Source: Chiua virens
Lineage: Eukaryota > Basidiomycota > Agaricomycetes > Boletales > Boletaceae
Assembly: GCA_019787685.1 (NCBI GenBank)
Contig: JAHNUO010000001.1
Span: 2,604,001-2,668,000, forward strand
Direction of reading: 5' to 3'
DNA: 64,000 nt
Below are positions 50,813 through 62,498 of the stretch, in pieces. The stretch's first letter is position 1. Each line of letters opens with the position of its first letter. The notes under the pieces are model-generated. The model made no database searches, was not told the DNA's origin, and saw only the letters and a list, made by a program, of their open reading frames with translations. The position numbers and the translations under genes were made by a program.

Positions 50813-53800
50813 ATGGGTAATGTAGTGTCGCTAGTACAAATACAGCACTCTACCACTCCAGACGACCCTCCAAACCCGCCCGCTTCACCGAGACTCTCTG
50901 CAGCCCCTTCCCACATAAACCTCATCGCCCCCCAGGCGCTGAGCGCCTTTGCTCCCTCTCCCCGTCCCTCCCCCTCCCCCCGCGATAATCCCTTCGATTC
51001 GCCCCCCGCCTCTCCGCCACTCCCTTTCTACACCGCTCCATCTACCCCCCTCACCTCCCCCGAGCAAGAAGACCCTCCCCTCAATGCGTCTTCTATCTCC
51101 ATCCAACAACTCGCCGCTTCTGCCACTCCTCCATCCCCCCCACCAGCGAACCCTCGTCTTCAGTCTTCCCTCCCCTCGTCTTGCGACATCGAGACAATAC
51201 CACCCGCAGACGCTCTCGCAGCTTCCGACCTCGCGCTGGACTTCACCTTAGATGACGAAGGTCTGAGCACGCTTGAAAAAATATACCTTTTTTCTCGTAG
51301 TAGATCTCCACATCACCGGTATGCGCACCTCAGTGTCTTCTTTGGCCGTCCCTCACATCCTTATCATCTTAGCGTCTTCATTTCGCATGCCCTCCCGTCA
51401 TTTCTCGCCTAATGTGACGCCCCTGGAAGCAGCAGAATATGTCCTCCCTCTTCTTCCAAGCCTCGCAATGGACGAAGGTACTCCCTCTCCCCCTCCCGTT
51501 GCCCATCTGACGCATCATCATTCAGACGAAACCGTAAAGGAGGCACTCGCCTCTGAGCTACTCGAAATAATATGGTGGTTTCTGACGGTATCTCACCCTG
51601 ATTCGTATTTTTGGCTGTTCGCCTAATGTCTCACGGCAGCACTGTCTTCTTGTGGAGGAACCTCCAGATCCTGCAATTATGCCTGTCTCACGACAACGGG
51701 ACGGCAATGACGTGACTTTGATATCCGTACAGGCATTCACTCCCATTCTTGGAACACTTCTCCTTAGTCCCAATGGCATGGTCAGTGGTTCTGCTAGATA
51801 TGCTGTCGTTGATTTGCTTTGTCGCATTCGAAAAGCAGATGATGACGCAGAGCAGCATGCAATCGACCAAGCCAGAACCCCCAGACAGCGATCGCGGTCT
51901 GTTTCGCCCAATACAAAGACAATTGTTTGAAGACTGAACTCATACACCAGCTCGTCATCGGAATCGGACGCCTCGATGCTCCGGTCGAGGACGAGGAAAT
52001 TCCAGAGATATGGTACGATGCAACCGCCCGCACACCTGCCAGAGAATTCCCAGACGGCCGACATTGTGCAGCGAGCACGTTGGCGGATCCAGCTCAAGTG
52101 AATCCATATTTCCCTCATTCCGGCTCGTCTGAATTGCCCATGTCATCGTCCACGTCCGGTGACCATGTGTCCACTCCGTTTTGTTTCCCCTCGTTGCAAC
52201 CTACTCCCGAAATTCCGCACGGGGAACCTCCAACTGTAGGTATGGGGTTCCGATCGGAAGAAACATGCGCAGAGATGCTACCTGTCACGGACTCACACTC
52301 GGAGGTCGAATTTCATACCAGAAATGGTATACCCCAGCCCGACCGGTCCACGCGACAACAGGGTGGAGAAATGGATGAAGATCTCGACCCTGGAGAGCAA
52401 GCGGCCGTGGGGCGACTTTCCAGTATGAGTTTGATAGCCGCAGTGGCGGCAGGCGGTACGTCGCATTTGAGGCGTATTTTTGTTGTTTTCATCAATGTCT
52501 ACTGGTTAGGTTCTCTTCGGTTGGACGACCAGCGCGCCTTTGTACGAGAAGTTGAACGAGCCGGCAAAGATTCAGTACACTGGGTGAGACGAGAGGCTTC
52601 TTTTGCACTCGGCGCCCTCGCCAAAATAATACCCCAGGAATTAGTAGTGTCTGCACTTGTGCGTATGACGTCTAAATTTAGGTCGACGCCCATTCATTTC
52701 TTTTAGCTTCCGCTATTCGAAACACTAAGCAAAGATACGATCTGGCACGTTCGTCATTCATCCCTGTTCGCACTGCCCGCCGTTCTGTCTCGTCTTACTC
52801 CCACCTTTCGGCGTTCTGTCGCTCTTTCGACCGTTGTGCCCCTCTCGCGAGACGAGGCTCCTGCTGTTCGTTCCGGAGTACTCGAAGCCCTTGGCGAGGT
52901 ACTGTACTCTTTCCACGCTGATGAACGTGGCCCACCAGATGAACTACTCTCGCTGTTTCTCGGGCGTCAAGATGATCATCTAATTCCTCGGACCACTGCT
53001 GCGGCTTTTGGCCTTCCGATCCCACTTCCCTTTGGTGAGGCGCATTATTGAGGTGCTGTCATGTCTCTGACGGCGCAAGTAAGCACCCTCTAAATTAGAT
53101 CTATTTTATGATGATCCTGTCCGGCCCCTAGCCTGTGCATTCAATTACCCTGCCGTCGCGCTTACGTTGGGTCAAGCCCGATGGGGAGAATTACGCTCTT
53201 TATATCTTAACCTATCGCGGAATAGATCAGTGAAGGTTAGGAAGACATTGGCGGCAAGCTTGGGCGAACTGGCAATGATCATAGGCCCGGAAAACGCTGG
53301 ACGCGATCTTGTCGACGTCTGGTGGGACGCCATGCAAAGTGCGGAGGACAATGACATACGATTGAAGGCCATCGAAGCGCTTCCTCTTCTAGTTGGTGCA
53401 CTGGACGAAGGGGAGGCGAGGGCCACCATCTTTACTGGCTTGGTAAAGATATGGGAGGCAGGGTTACGCAATTGGAGGGCCAGGGAAGCGATCATGAAGG
53501 TCATCCCTGACCTGGTCGGTGCACAGCTTTATCCAGAATGTATTCATCGAATCCTGAGATGGGGACTTGAGGATGATTTTGGAGCCGTCCGAGAGGTCTC
53601 CATATCGGTGGTGAGCAGTTTTCCCATCCGTGTTACGTCGGCCTCAAGGCTGTTAGGTCACACGTATGCGGCGAGAAGACGGACAGTGGAAAACTGTTCT
53701 AGATCGATTGTGCCACGATATCCTTCAGCTGGCATATGCTGCTTCATTTCGGAAACGCATGACGTACGTAGTTTATCTAGTGCATTCGATGTTACTCAGA

Positions 53801-54233
53801 GTGATACATCAGATACATCGCCTGCCAGCAAGCACTGGTTTCATCTTCCCAAGTGGATAGCTACTTGGCAGACCAAAGCAATTGGCACGCTCTTGAGCAA
53901 CTTGCCGGTGATGATATCGTTGGTGTCCGAATCGGTGTCGCCCGCCTTGCAGGCTCTCTTTTTGGTCTGTATGAATCACGAAAGCGACTCGAGTCTGTTA
54001 GCTCGGGCGACTCAGATGAATTTGCACGATGTTCTACTCATGTTCCACAGCCAATAGTTGCTCTAGTAGAGCGACTACGCATGGATCGCTCTGCAGAGGT
54101 GAGGTCATATGTACCATCTCCTGTAGATGAGCCGGCCTATTCAGATCGCACCGGACCATTCGAGACATTTTCTCGGCCACCGCCCATGACACATCGAGCC
54201 GTTGGCGCCTCCCCTGGAAGGGACCCATCATGA
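50813..54233 (+). CDS. HEAT-repeat protein resembling PP4 regulatory subunit 1
   Basis: The N-terminus is Pro/Ser-rich (MGNVVSLVQIQHSTTPDD). The HEAT array starts at DEGLSTLEKIYLFSRS. Typical repeats include SVQAFTPILGTLLLSPNGMV, WVRREASFALGALAKIIP, TIWHVRHSSLFALPAVLSRL and APAVRSGVLEALGEVLYSFH. The segment CAFNYPAVALTLGQARWGEL, then VKVRKTLAASLGELAMIIG, resembles the corresponding part of animal PPP4R1. A disordered insertion lies between repeats (about 51880-52400). Several introns occur, and the exon map around 51300-51410 and 52900-53110 is uncertain; a one-base skip at 51410 would join HALPSFLA to NVTPLEAAEYVLP. It ends at GASPGRDPS with TGA at 54231-54233, but a shorter end is possible. 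It probably directs PP4 or PP2A-like phosphatases, by inference. Confidence 0.78.
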
Positions 54234-54591
54234 TCTGTACGCAAGCTTGACTTGGAATTCTCGCGACCTCCACGCGCGGTACACTGTGTTGAACGTTGAT
54301 CACAAATATATATTATTGCAACCATGATCTGTCTGTTGAATATTTTATTTACACCCAGTTGATTGTATTGTATTCCTCGTTTTACGTATATTACCTTAAA
54401 TTCGGATACGTGGCGAGAACAGCCTCGTCTCCGCCTTTTTATAGCGAAAAAATGTTCCCATCCCACACAGCCCTCGCGTTTGATTGCGTTTGTACCTATC
54501 AAGGCAAAGCTGGCTCTTTGCAGGTTTCCTCACCTTCACCTCATCCTGCGCGGATACGGTTCTTCAGGCTCCCAGGTTTCCACATGCAGGT
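54234..54591. other. Intergenic region before the first four-helix membrane gene
   Basis: 358 bp, AT-rich around 54300-54420. It must contain the 3' UTR of the HEAT-repeat gene and the promoter of the next gene. No supported gene. Confidence 0.45.
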
Positions 54592-56096
54592 ATGGCAAGC
54601 ATAAAAGGTGTAAACGCTTTCCTTATTATCCGCTACATCGTATTTGGTACTTCTTTTCTCTCATTTGGTTGCTGCCGCTGAACTGGGACAGGTCTGTTCA
54701 TGATCTGTAATGCTATCACATGCAGCGTCGCCGTTTGGAACTTCAGTCTCATTCAGACTGCGCGACCAAGTAAGTCACGACTGCTCCGAGTGCACTTGCC
54801 AAGACTCACACTTCCTACTCAGTACCAATTGATGTCTATCTCATTTTCGTGGGCGCATTCGCGCTACTATCAATATTTACCTTGTGCGTCCCTAGCTCCA
54901 ACTGAAATCTTGATTTGCTCATAGAATGCTAGGATTTTCATTGAATTGTTGAGCTTCAATGCGGTGACAACACGCGTGTGGTTCGAGTGCGCCTGGATAA
55001 CATTTTTCTGGACCATGGAATTAGGTTTGTTTCCGTCCAGTTTCCTACTCGTAGGCTCATGGTATCCTAGCGGGTGGTGCTGCATTGACCGCAATTGGTT
55101 CCAACACGTCATGTTCGAGCAAGGGTGTGTCGTGACTCGTGTCAGATCCTGACACGTCCTAACCACTGAGATAGATATCTTATCCATCCATACCATATGC
55201 ACCTCGGGACGTCTACTCCTTGCCTTTACTTGGATCTGCACTATCATGCGTCAGTGATCCAATTTTCTATCATTGCCAGCTTGCTAATATACACCGTAGT
55301 GTTCTGCTACCTGCTTGCGCTAGTGTTCATCGCTGCGTCGCGATATAGCGAAGACCCGCGAATCTGGTATTCTGATGTGCGTGTTCTTCGTGTAACGGTT
55401 GTGTCCCAATGGTCCCCGAGTCCGCCGAGCTCTCCTTATTCGACTCGATTCAAGAAACGTACCGATGTGGATGTCTTTACCCCTCAACCAGTTCGAGCTC
55501 GACCACCTCAGTTTTTGCATCACCATGGTTTCGGTCTCGCTACCGACTACGAGATCGAGCCCTTTCGCCCCGTGTTTGCCTCGCCAGAGCACATGGATGT
55601 CCATCTCCCCGAGGCCATCCCTCTTCCTCCTTCAGCAACTGCTCCGGTTGTACCGTCGTACATGAAACCTACACATCCCTTACCCGATCTCAACCAGTTC
55701 GACAGGCCACGCGAACTTGTGTCGACAATCACCTATGGGAACTCAGGTGCCCCCTCAGAACCTGTGACGAGGCAGAGCAACACCTTGCCCTCGCCGTCAC
55801 TACTTGGTGATTGGCCAAGACGGGATATCATGAAACAGCCTGCCAAGCTCAAACGCATGCCACCACCGCCGAGTGCGTTCGAGTTTCCAAATAGGCATGT
55901 GCCGACCGTGGCACCGAATGATAGGCCGGTGACCAGCGAGGGTGGACCTGTTACACCGCATCGACCTAGGCGACCTTCAGGTCCCAGGTCGAGGGTGCCC
56001 TCAGTGGAGAGTGTGCATCGGCCTGCGCCCCTGGATTTGTCTGAGATCAGTAACTATGTGACGAGACGCCAGGACGATACTGGGCTGAATGGGTAG
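54592..56096 (+). CDS. Four-helix (MARVEL-like) membrane protein with Pro-rich tail, paralogue A
   Basis: Many short exons spliced in frame. Helix 1 is NAFLIIRYIVFG spliced to LFMICNAITCSVAVWNF. Helix 2 is VPIDVYLIFVGAFALLSIFTL. Helix 3 is RVWFECAWITFFWTMEL spliced to AGGAALTAIGSN. Helix 4 is GRLLLAFTWICTIM spliced to LFCYLLALVFIAAS. The short non-helical ends and W-E-C-A-W in helix 3 fit the MARVEL-type fold of fungal membrane proteins. The cytosolic tail of about 240 residues is Pro/Arg-rich (RPPQFLHHHGFGLATDYEIE and KLKRMPPPPSAFEF), ending RRQDDTGLNG. MARVEL proteins act in membrane domains and vesicle traffic; this function is inferred. A related gene lies at 57301, with DAD4 between them. 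Confidence 0.72.
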
Positions 56097-56378
56097 CATT
56101 TTTCGGTTGTGAAGGGGCGGTCCTGCTGCAACGCCTTGCGCGCGCAAAATGTGTGTAAACTATAATGGGATTACGTGTTTCCGCGCAAGGGTTTAGGAGG
56201 ATTTCTACGATCAATTGTGCAAAAATGATCGGGTATTTAGAGCATTTGTCTTCAAAACCATACAATAGCTATATGAATGCAACGCGAATCAGTGGTTGGT
56301 TGTAAATATTGAATTGATCGTGGCGACCGCGAGTTGAAGATATCATTTCATCCTTCTTTGCCACATCACGCGGTCAAG

Positions 56379-56733
56379 ATGGAGAACCCGCATGCTGAAC
56401 GCCAAGCAGTGCTACTCGAACGCATCGTTAAAAACGCGGTCCGTCGTCTCTCCGTCTCCGTTGTCACTGTGGTACAACAGTCTGACGCCTGGTGACAGTC
56501 CTCATGTACAGAGACGATTCTCGAATTGAACCATTGTCTCGAAGTACGTTCCAGTTCTCCACTCTAACGTCGAGTGAGGTGTCCGATCTATTCCCCATGC
56601 ATGTACGCCTTGCGGTGATCAGGAGATATTCCGGGCCAATGCGTCTGTCAAGATCGCGGCGGATCTGGCGACCAAATACCGAAAGAACGTGCAGTATAAT
56701 TTGGAGGCAACCAAGCAGGAATTCAAGTCTTAA
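56379..56733 (+). CDS. DAD4: DASH/Dam1 kinetochore complex subunit Dad4 (77 residues)
   Basis: Three exons, 56379-56471, 56514-56543 and 56623-56733, total 234 coding bases. The start MENPHAERQAVLLERIVKN matches the strongly conserved N-terminus of fungal Dad4. LELNHCLEEIFRAN, spliced across the second intron, and the end YRKNVQYNLEATKQEFKS match the family C-terminus, and the length is right. The DASH ring couples kinetochores to microtubules in mitosis. The first intron (42 nt, ending GTACAGAG) is the least certain, since alternatives 2 nt away exist, but only this phase keeps both halves in frame. Confidence 0.88.
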
Positions 56734-57300
56734 GGCTGGGCAAGGCGGTGCGGTGATGGGATGGGGATTGCGTGGCTGGCTCAGCAGGTCGTTCGAGTTC
56801 TTGTCATCCACCATGGGTTCTTTTTTTCGGCAACGTGATACATGTCGCTTGGCATAAGCACGTCTGTGCGCACGTTCTTTTGGCTGTGATGTGTTTCAAG
56901 TGTTATCTGGCGTGTTTCTCTGCGCGCCAAGTTCGTTCGGTGACCAGGAAGGACCTTCCTTTTCGAGCCACAATGGACCGTTGTTCTTCAGTAGGGGAAC
57001 TTTTTATTGTTCTCCCCTGAGCCCCGTTCACCCGCCCTCGGCCGCGTAGGAAAAATGTGGATTTGATATATATCTGGTGGTGCATTCCGTGCGTGGGCTC
57101 TCCGTCTCGTGGACCGACGATACCTACAAGTCTAGAGGGCTGGCCGTCTAACTTCCCATTGATTTCTTCCAAAGCGCTTCGTCTTCTTGTTGTTATTCTG
57201 ATTTTCCGGCCGCGTATTTCTCTCACCTGGTGTTCATATAGGACAGTCTAGCGCTTTCACGAACGTAAACGTCTGTCATAGTCAGGCCTACAGGTTACGA
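56734..57300. other. Intergenic region between DAD4 and paralogue B
   Basis: 567 bp. Pyrimidine and T runs at about 56819-56826 and near 57175-57225 suit a promoter for the gene at 57301. No supported gene. Confidence 0.45.
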
Positions 57301-58681
57301 ATGTCACGCGACGCAATGTACAATGCTTTCCTCGTTATTCGTACGGTGTTTTTCGGTGAGTGGCACTACGCATTCGTTGAGTGTGTCGGGTATTGGATGC
57401 TGACGTGCGTATGAAGGGCTCCTTTTGTACCTCCACGTGCTTATGCTTGTGTGCGTGTCGTGGAACATCGTCGCGGCGCGGTCTCAGGGAATCTCGAGTG
57501 AGTGTCCTCTGCCATTCACGTGAGACCGCCACAGCTGAACGGGTTTCAGTGCCAGGCGCGTCCAGTGTTCCTTCTCACGAGCTCGATCTTGATCTTTGTG
57601 CTCGTACCCATGTAGGTCATCGGCTGAACTTTTTACTCTGATGCGTATTGAAAGGTTCTCTGCGTCTAGGGCGTATCTTGCGGAATGTATTTGTGCGAAA
57701 GCGAGGCCTGCACGGGTGAGAATCGAGTGTATCTGGACGGCGTGTATGAGCACGATTCAACTGGGTGAGATTCCTGTTCAGTCCTTGGTTCCTTTTTTTG
57801 TTGACGGGTCGATGTAGCTGCCAGCATTGACGTCCACCGTGAGTGGACCACCAGTATATTGCCAGGCGGACGGTAAGTCATGCCAATGCTCCCGGTCGAA
57901 CTGCCACTCACGTTGTTTCGATACCAGTGTCGTGGGCATTGTGCGCGTCGTCTTCGTTGTTGGTGAATATCAGTTGGCTAGCGACGCTCATTAGTATGTC
58001 CCGCGATTGGACCGGTCATTCGAACGCGCGCTGACATATTCTCAGTCCTATCTTACTGTCTCATGATCAACGTCGCCGCCACTGCTCATGCAGCGTTGTT
58101 GCCAGATATATGGAACACCCCCGTTTCGTTCGTCCCTTGGTTCCGTCTAGATGCGGAAGCGCGTGCGCCCGCGCCCGTTTCATACATACCTACGCTCAAG
58201 CACGCCAAAACTGCGTCCTCGTCGTACATCGTCGTCCTGGAGTGAGGCCTCGTGCGTTGTCACGAAGTACATTGCGGAGCGCTGGGACAAGTTGTCGCGT
58301 ACCGAGCGTCAAGTCGAACCGTCCGGCCCCATCATCTTGTTTACAAGGACCGATTCGAACCGACCCACCTGGGCGCGCCAGCAACACATTCGTCGTGGCG
58401 TGGACCAGCCGTTCGGAAAGCCGCCCGTTGTCTTGGCGCCTCCGCCAAAGGCCCGTTCGAGGCATGCCGTGACATCAAGGGATGCACCTTTTGTAGAGAA
58501 GGGAGAAGCGCAGGAGACGTGGAGCCGTGAGAAATCGATACGCGCTTGGCAAGCGTCCTCTGTGTTCCCGCAAGGGATCGCGAACCTGGACCAGCCGATC
58601 CCGCGTCCTAAGCTGTCTGAATGGGTACGCGCAGATGTGATCAAGGGGAGCGTCCACAGAGAGTCAGCAGCTTCGTCATAA
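57301..58681 (+). CDS. Four-helix (MARVEL-like) membrane protein with charged tail, paralogue B
   Basis: Same order as the gene at 54592. Helix 1 is NAFLVIRTVFFG spliced to LLLYLHVLMLVCVSWNIV. Helix 2 is RPVFLLTSSILIFVLVPM. Helix 3 is RIECIWTACMSTIQL spliced to AASIDVHREW. Helix 4 is SWALCASSSLLVNISWLATLI. The start MSRDAMYNAFLVIR aligns with MASIKGVNAFLIIR of paralogue A. The tail of about 170 residues is Arg/Pro-rich (KYIAERWDKLSRTERQVEP, FGKPPVVLAPPPKA) and ends HRESAASS. Introns after each helix are in similar places to those of paralogue A, which supports an old tandem duplication. Exon junctions near 57490-57690 and 58020-58150 are uncertain. Confidence 0.6.
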
Positions 58682-58965
58682 TTTCTGTTGTCTGACCTGG
58701 CAGGCTGGGTTTATCTTGGGACATTGACGCTATGCTTGTGATTTATACCTTACCGTGAGCTTTGTAGAATCTTTAAACTGTATCGCTAGTCACTGCTTGT
58801 TAATGCCACGCCACGTAGGAAAAATCACAGCGCTCGTGACTAGCAAGCACGTCAATTCACAATAAAGGCTATAAAACCACGAAAGCAAGAGAGTGAACAA
58901 AAATAGATATGACGCCCGTTATATGTCCGCGAAGTAAGCCATCCGGGGTTACCAAATTTCCAGGC

Positions 58966-59742
58966 TCATAATTCGGAGCCTTCGGAGCCTCCAGTCTCCA
59001 ACCATACTACACGGGATCGAAGTTTGCGGTTCTCCTCGCGAGCTTTCGCAAGCGCAGTAGTGCTGCCTTCGAGTTGCCTTTTAGTTTGTTCGAGTTCTTT
59101 GAGCATGTCTTCCTCAACTTCCCCCGCGCCTACGGTGAGTCCTTGTTTGGCAGCGGTTAGCAAGCGAATATTGAAGCGGAAACACGACCCACCTCCTACG
59201 AGCTTGACAAGCCGCCACACACGAAGAATGACGAGTAACCCAACGAGCTCCCGTTCCCTGCCTTTGAGCACGAATTCAAGCACGAACGTCGTGATCACAA
59301 TAATGGCATCAAACAAGTGCAATGGCGCATGCTCGAAGCCACAAAAGGGCACGTAGTATTTTAATCCAAAAGCCCAGAGAGCGAACGGTATTTCAAGAAT
59401 AAAGAACGTGGTGATAGCGAGGGATATATTGGCCAGGATTTCGAGCCAAAATGGAAGCTCGACTCCCGGGCCACAGCCGTCGGCGAGGAAACCGTACGCG
59501 ATGTCTGTGATGACGCAGGCAGCGTCGATGGCGATCTGTGAGTGAGGAGGGAGTTGAATTAGGGGTTAGGTGAAGCCAAGACGTATGCGTACCAAGGTTA
59601 GGACGAATGTATGTAAACGCCGGGATTCGAGGAACTGCGCGACGGTCTCGCGCATGCTGGACGAGCCGGATTCCCTGGACCTGGGATTGTCAAAGGTAAT
59701 TGGGAGAAGCGGCTGTTGTTCAGCGGCGTCCTGGTCAGACAT
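58966..59742 (-). CDS. Voltage-gated proton channel (Hv1 family)
   Basis: Stand-alone voltage-sensor domain conducting protons out of the cell. N-terminus MSDQDAAEQQPLLPITFD; S1 includes IAIDAACVITDIAYG with acidic residues; S2 is FFILEIPFALWAFGLKYY with the conserved Glu and Lys; S3 is LHLFDAIIVITTFVLEFVL with the FDA motif. S4 reads LLVILRVWRLVKLV, with the Hv signature RxWRxxK/R and three spaced positive charges. The C-terminal helix (DMLKELEQTKRQLEGSTTAL) has heptad spacing for a dimeric coiled coil, and the protein ends GGSEGSEL. There is no pore S5-S6. An intron joins RLHTFVLTL to IAIDAAC. A second, in-frame 51-nt intron within GGSCFRFN is likely because it holds GTGGGT, TGCTAAC and AAG. 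Fungal members of this family are known but few are studied. Confidence 0.9.
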
Positions 59743-59892
59743 GGTGGTTGTTGGTCAAGCCGGTGCCACCAAGAATGGGCGTAGGCCTCCCAAGCCTTGA
59801 AGAAGGTGTACGGTAGTCACGATCACGTGGTTTGGGGTATGTATATTCGGGTCCAGGTGCACATACAGCATATTCGTGTCTATCATCGTATG
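59743..59892. promoter_or_regulatory. 150-bp divergent promoter, proton channel / FUN14 copy 1
   Basis: Head-to-head ATGs at 59742 (minus) and 59893 (plus). The intervening sequence has ATCACGTG at about 59821-59828, an E-box-like motif. Confidence 0.4.
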
Positions 59893-60653
59893 ATGGGGTC
59901 CTATGTTCTACGTGTTGGTCTCAGACCATGTATTACCCAGCCAGCCGTGTTCTTGTGGTCGTCTCCTGCCAGGATGTTTGCAATGACGAAACGATCTGTT
60001 GCCCAGCAGACAAGCGCGCCACGGATGGTAACCGCTCTACGATACATGCAACGTAGCTTACGGTAATACCTTGGATTGTGATTGCGACCGGTGTCGCTGG
60101 TGCTGCGCTTGGAATTTCGTCCTTGACAACCTCGACCACCTCCCAGTATGATGGCAAGTGTAGTGTATGCTCTCCGAGTCCCTGAGCGCTGACTGGTGTC
60201 TCTCTCCTTCTAGACGAATCGGATCCCATTCCATTTCTCCCCGATGTCCCGCCTACCAAGCTATTATCGGATCCGGGTGAGATAATACCTCGCGCCTGTG
60301 GCTTTGTCGCGGGTTTCGTCGTAAAGAATATCATCGCACGCCTGTCTGCCTACTTTCTCATCTGGCCGTTCGCAATTTTCGAGGTTGGTCCCGCTCGCAT
60401 GTGATCTTGCACGCTGAGCAGTCGTACCGCATCCCAGCTTCTCGATTATGCGAGGCTAATCGAGGTGGACTGGCCAGGAATGGGACCACTGTACGCGACG
60501 GATGCGATGGGACGCAGGAGAGCGCCGACCACCCAGTCGATATGTAAATGGATCGCGGATTTCTTGCTGGCTGATGTTCAATCCACAACGGGCTTTGTGA
60601 GAGGGTTTAAAGCTGCGTTGTCCTACGAGCATTGGGCAGAGATGTTGGTGTAA
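59893..60653 (+). CDS. FUN14: FUN14-family mitochondrial protein, copy 1 (exon 1 frame uncertain)
   Basis: Exon 1 begins MGSYVLRVGLRPCITQPAVF, Arg-rich like a mitochondrial presequence, and ends TGVAGAALGISSL...SQYD at 60153. Exons 2 (60214-60383) and 3 (60438-60653) join perfectly. They give the FUN14 domain: ACGFVAGFVVKNIIARLSAY, FLIWPFAIFE, then LLDYARLIEVDWPGM and a long helix ending STTGFVRGFKAALSYE. The first intron, 60154-60213, has a GC donor (GCAAGT), exactly as in copy 3. Within exon 1, about five extra bases around 60040-60065 relative to copy 3 shift the frame between MVTALRYMQRSL and VIATGVAG. This is either a lesion or an undetected splice. The FUN14/FUNDC1 family sits in the outer mitochondrial membrane. 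Confidence 0.65.
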
Positions 60654-61904
60654 ATTAAAGGATGTTCATCATAGATCTGTCGTCAATGTGATTTGCGTCT
60701 CCGCTCCAGTCCCCGTGCGCCGCTGCGAGTGCTAGTACATGCTGCTGCTGCTAGCTAGAGGCCCTTAGACAATAAACAACGGTGGATACAGTGCTTATGT
60801 TGTGGGAAAGTCCAAGATCATAAATAGAATTGGATGTCGTTTTTTCCGTTATCGCCGCGTTCGAGATGACGCACGAAAGAAGGACAACTGGTTGCCAGCG
60901 ATCAAGGAGATGAAACAGATGATGGTGAGTGCTTGTGGAATGTACCATTGAATATTATCAATTTCAAGAACAAAACAAATTGTTCATCGCCAGCGTGAAT
61001 GCCACAACCCCGTGCAACGTGTCTTGTATCCAACGTCCTATGTCTGCCAGAGCCTGGTTACGCATGCTTGACATGCAGGGGTCGGAAACAGGCTTGCGAA
61101 CATTCGACCGGCTTCCATAAAGCTAGTACCCGCAAGGCCTCCCCATCTGCCTCTAGGCCTGTCAGGTCTACTCGTAGCCACAACAACCGCTTGAAGCAGC
61201 CTTATCTGCGCGCACATGCAGTCGTAAAGCAAGGCGAGAATGCACCTCAAATTGTTCTCAAGATCGGAAGGGCGACAGCCTATTTGTGTGGCATGAAACG
61301 TGAATCCTACTCCTGCGGTGAACAACCTTCGCTGAGCTTTCAACAGCCGAAGTAGTCATCCTCAGGCCGCGCTTGGGTATCAAAACTACGATGCGCGACA
61401 TCAACACAGTTGCAACCGCCCGCTGACACCGTGACTCCTGATGCTACAATGATCACTGAAGCTTCATCTCTCTCCAAGACACCCACCAACCCTAGGCCTC
61501 CTAAAATGAGATCGCCCCGTATCGCCTCATCTGCCTTTCCCCCCGCGTTACCCTGCTAAATGGACTCAGAAAAATCTTCGCCTCAGTCACCCATGCTTTC
61601 AAAATCACACTCTAACCCGCTCTCCGTTCCTGACCACCGAACTGCCCCTCTGAGTTCTGGAGGTCCCTCACCGATCCTTGCGCAGCCGCCCACCTCCCCT
61701 TCATGTGTAGAGGAAGCTTCAACCGCCAACAAGATCAACGGGATCAATGTTATCTGCAGCTCCAGAGACAATATGCGGCACTCCATTTACGTCAGATTTC
61801 CATCGGAATGGAGCTTGATGAACTGAAGCAAAAAGTGGAGATGGATTTCAGTGATCTCAAGTTACGCAGACTCTTTGACCTCAAAAGGCCACCAACATCA
61901 GCTG
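60654..61904. other. Accessory stretch with a degenerate cysteine-rich/coiled-coil frame
   Basis: No intact gene is supported. On the plus strand at about 61000-61130 a frame reads CLTCRGRKQACEHSTGF, and 61703-61850 encodes a charged helical segment (QLQRQYAALHLRQISIG, then ELDELKQKVEMDFSDLK). The two lie in different frames with stops between them, and the linker is Ser/Pro/Thr-rich. This could be the remains of a gene with a zinc-cluster-like start and a coiled-coil end, or a multi-exon gene whose introns I cannot place. Confidence 0.3.
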
Positions 61905-62232
61905 CCGGGCGGTCTCCAAATTTTGCAACATCTCCCATTCCAAACTATTATCGGATTTGGGTGTTAGACTGCTTCGCGCCTGTGGCTTTGTTGCGGGTTT
62001 GATCGTAAAGAATATCGTTGCACTGGCACGCCTGCCTGCCTACTTTCTCATCTAGCCGTTCGTGATTTTCGAAGTGAACTGGCCTGCCAGTGGAATGGGA
62101 CCCCACTGTATGCGACGGATGCGATGAGACACAGGAGAGCGCCGACCACCCAGTCGATATGTAGTGGATTGCGGATTTCTTGCCGATTGATGTTCGAATC
62201 ACAACCGGTTTATGCCAAAAGGGTTCAAAGTT
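61905..62232 (+). pseudogene. FUN14-family relic
   Basis: Nearly identical in places to exons 2-3 of copy 1: CGCGCCTGTGGCTTTGTTGC, GCCTACTTTCTCATCT, ACTGTATGCGACGGATGCGATG, and GCGCCGACCACCCAGTCGATATG. It has a TAG directly after the FLI codons and an internal deletion that removes the intron together with the LLDYARLIE codons. A one-base loss in the terminal helix (GTAGTGGATT for GTAAATGGATC) also breaks it. There is no exon 1 next to it. Confidence 0.85.
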
Positions 62233-62498
62233 GGTCGAGTCTTAAACTGAACTTTGAAATCGAAATTTGAATATTATCATTGTCGAATCTTGTAGTCTAT
62301 AGCACCTACATTTCTTCATGATGAGAGGGAAAAAGAACGTAGGAAAGTTGTAGGAAAGGAAGGAATAGCGCGTCGCGTGCCAGTGGGATGTTGGTTTAAG
62401 AATGTTCATAGATTTGTGATTCGTGTCTCCGCTCCAGTCCCCGACGCGTGCTAGCTAGGGGGCCTACAAAGGCAAAATCCTTATGTGTCTAGTGGCCA

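Noticed and set aside
54700..54924. Separate small genes among the frames at 54.6-55.2 kb
   Set aside because: They are exons and introns of the four-helix membrane protein, which splices in frame from 54592.
61000..61130. Zn2Cys6 transcription factor
   Set aside because: Only a CLTCRGRKQAC-like half is seen; the six-Cys spacing and a continuous frame are missing.
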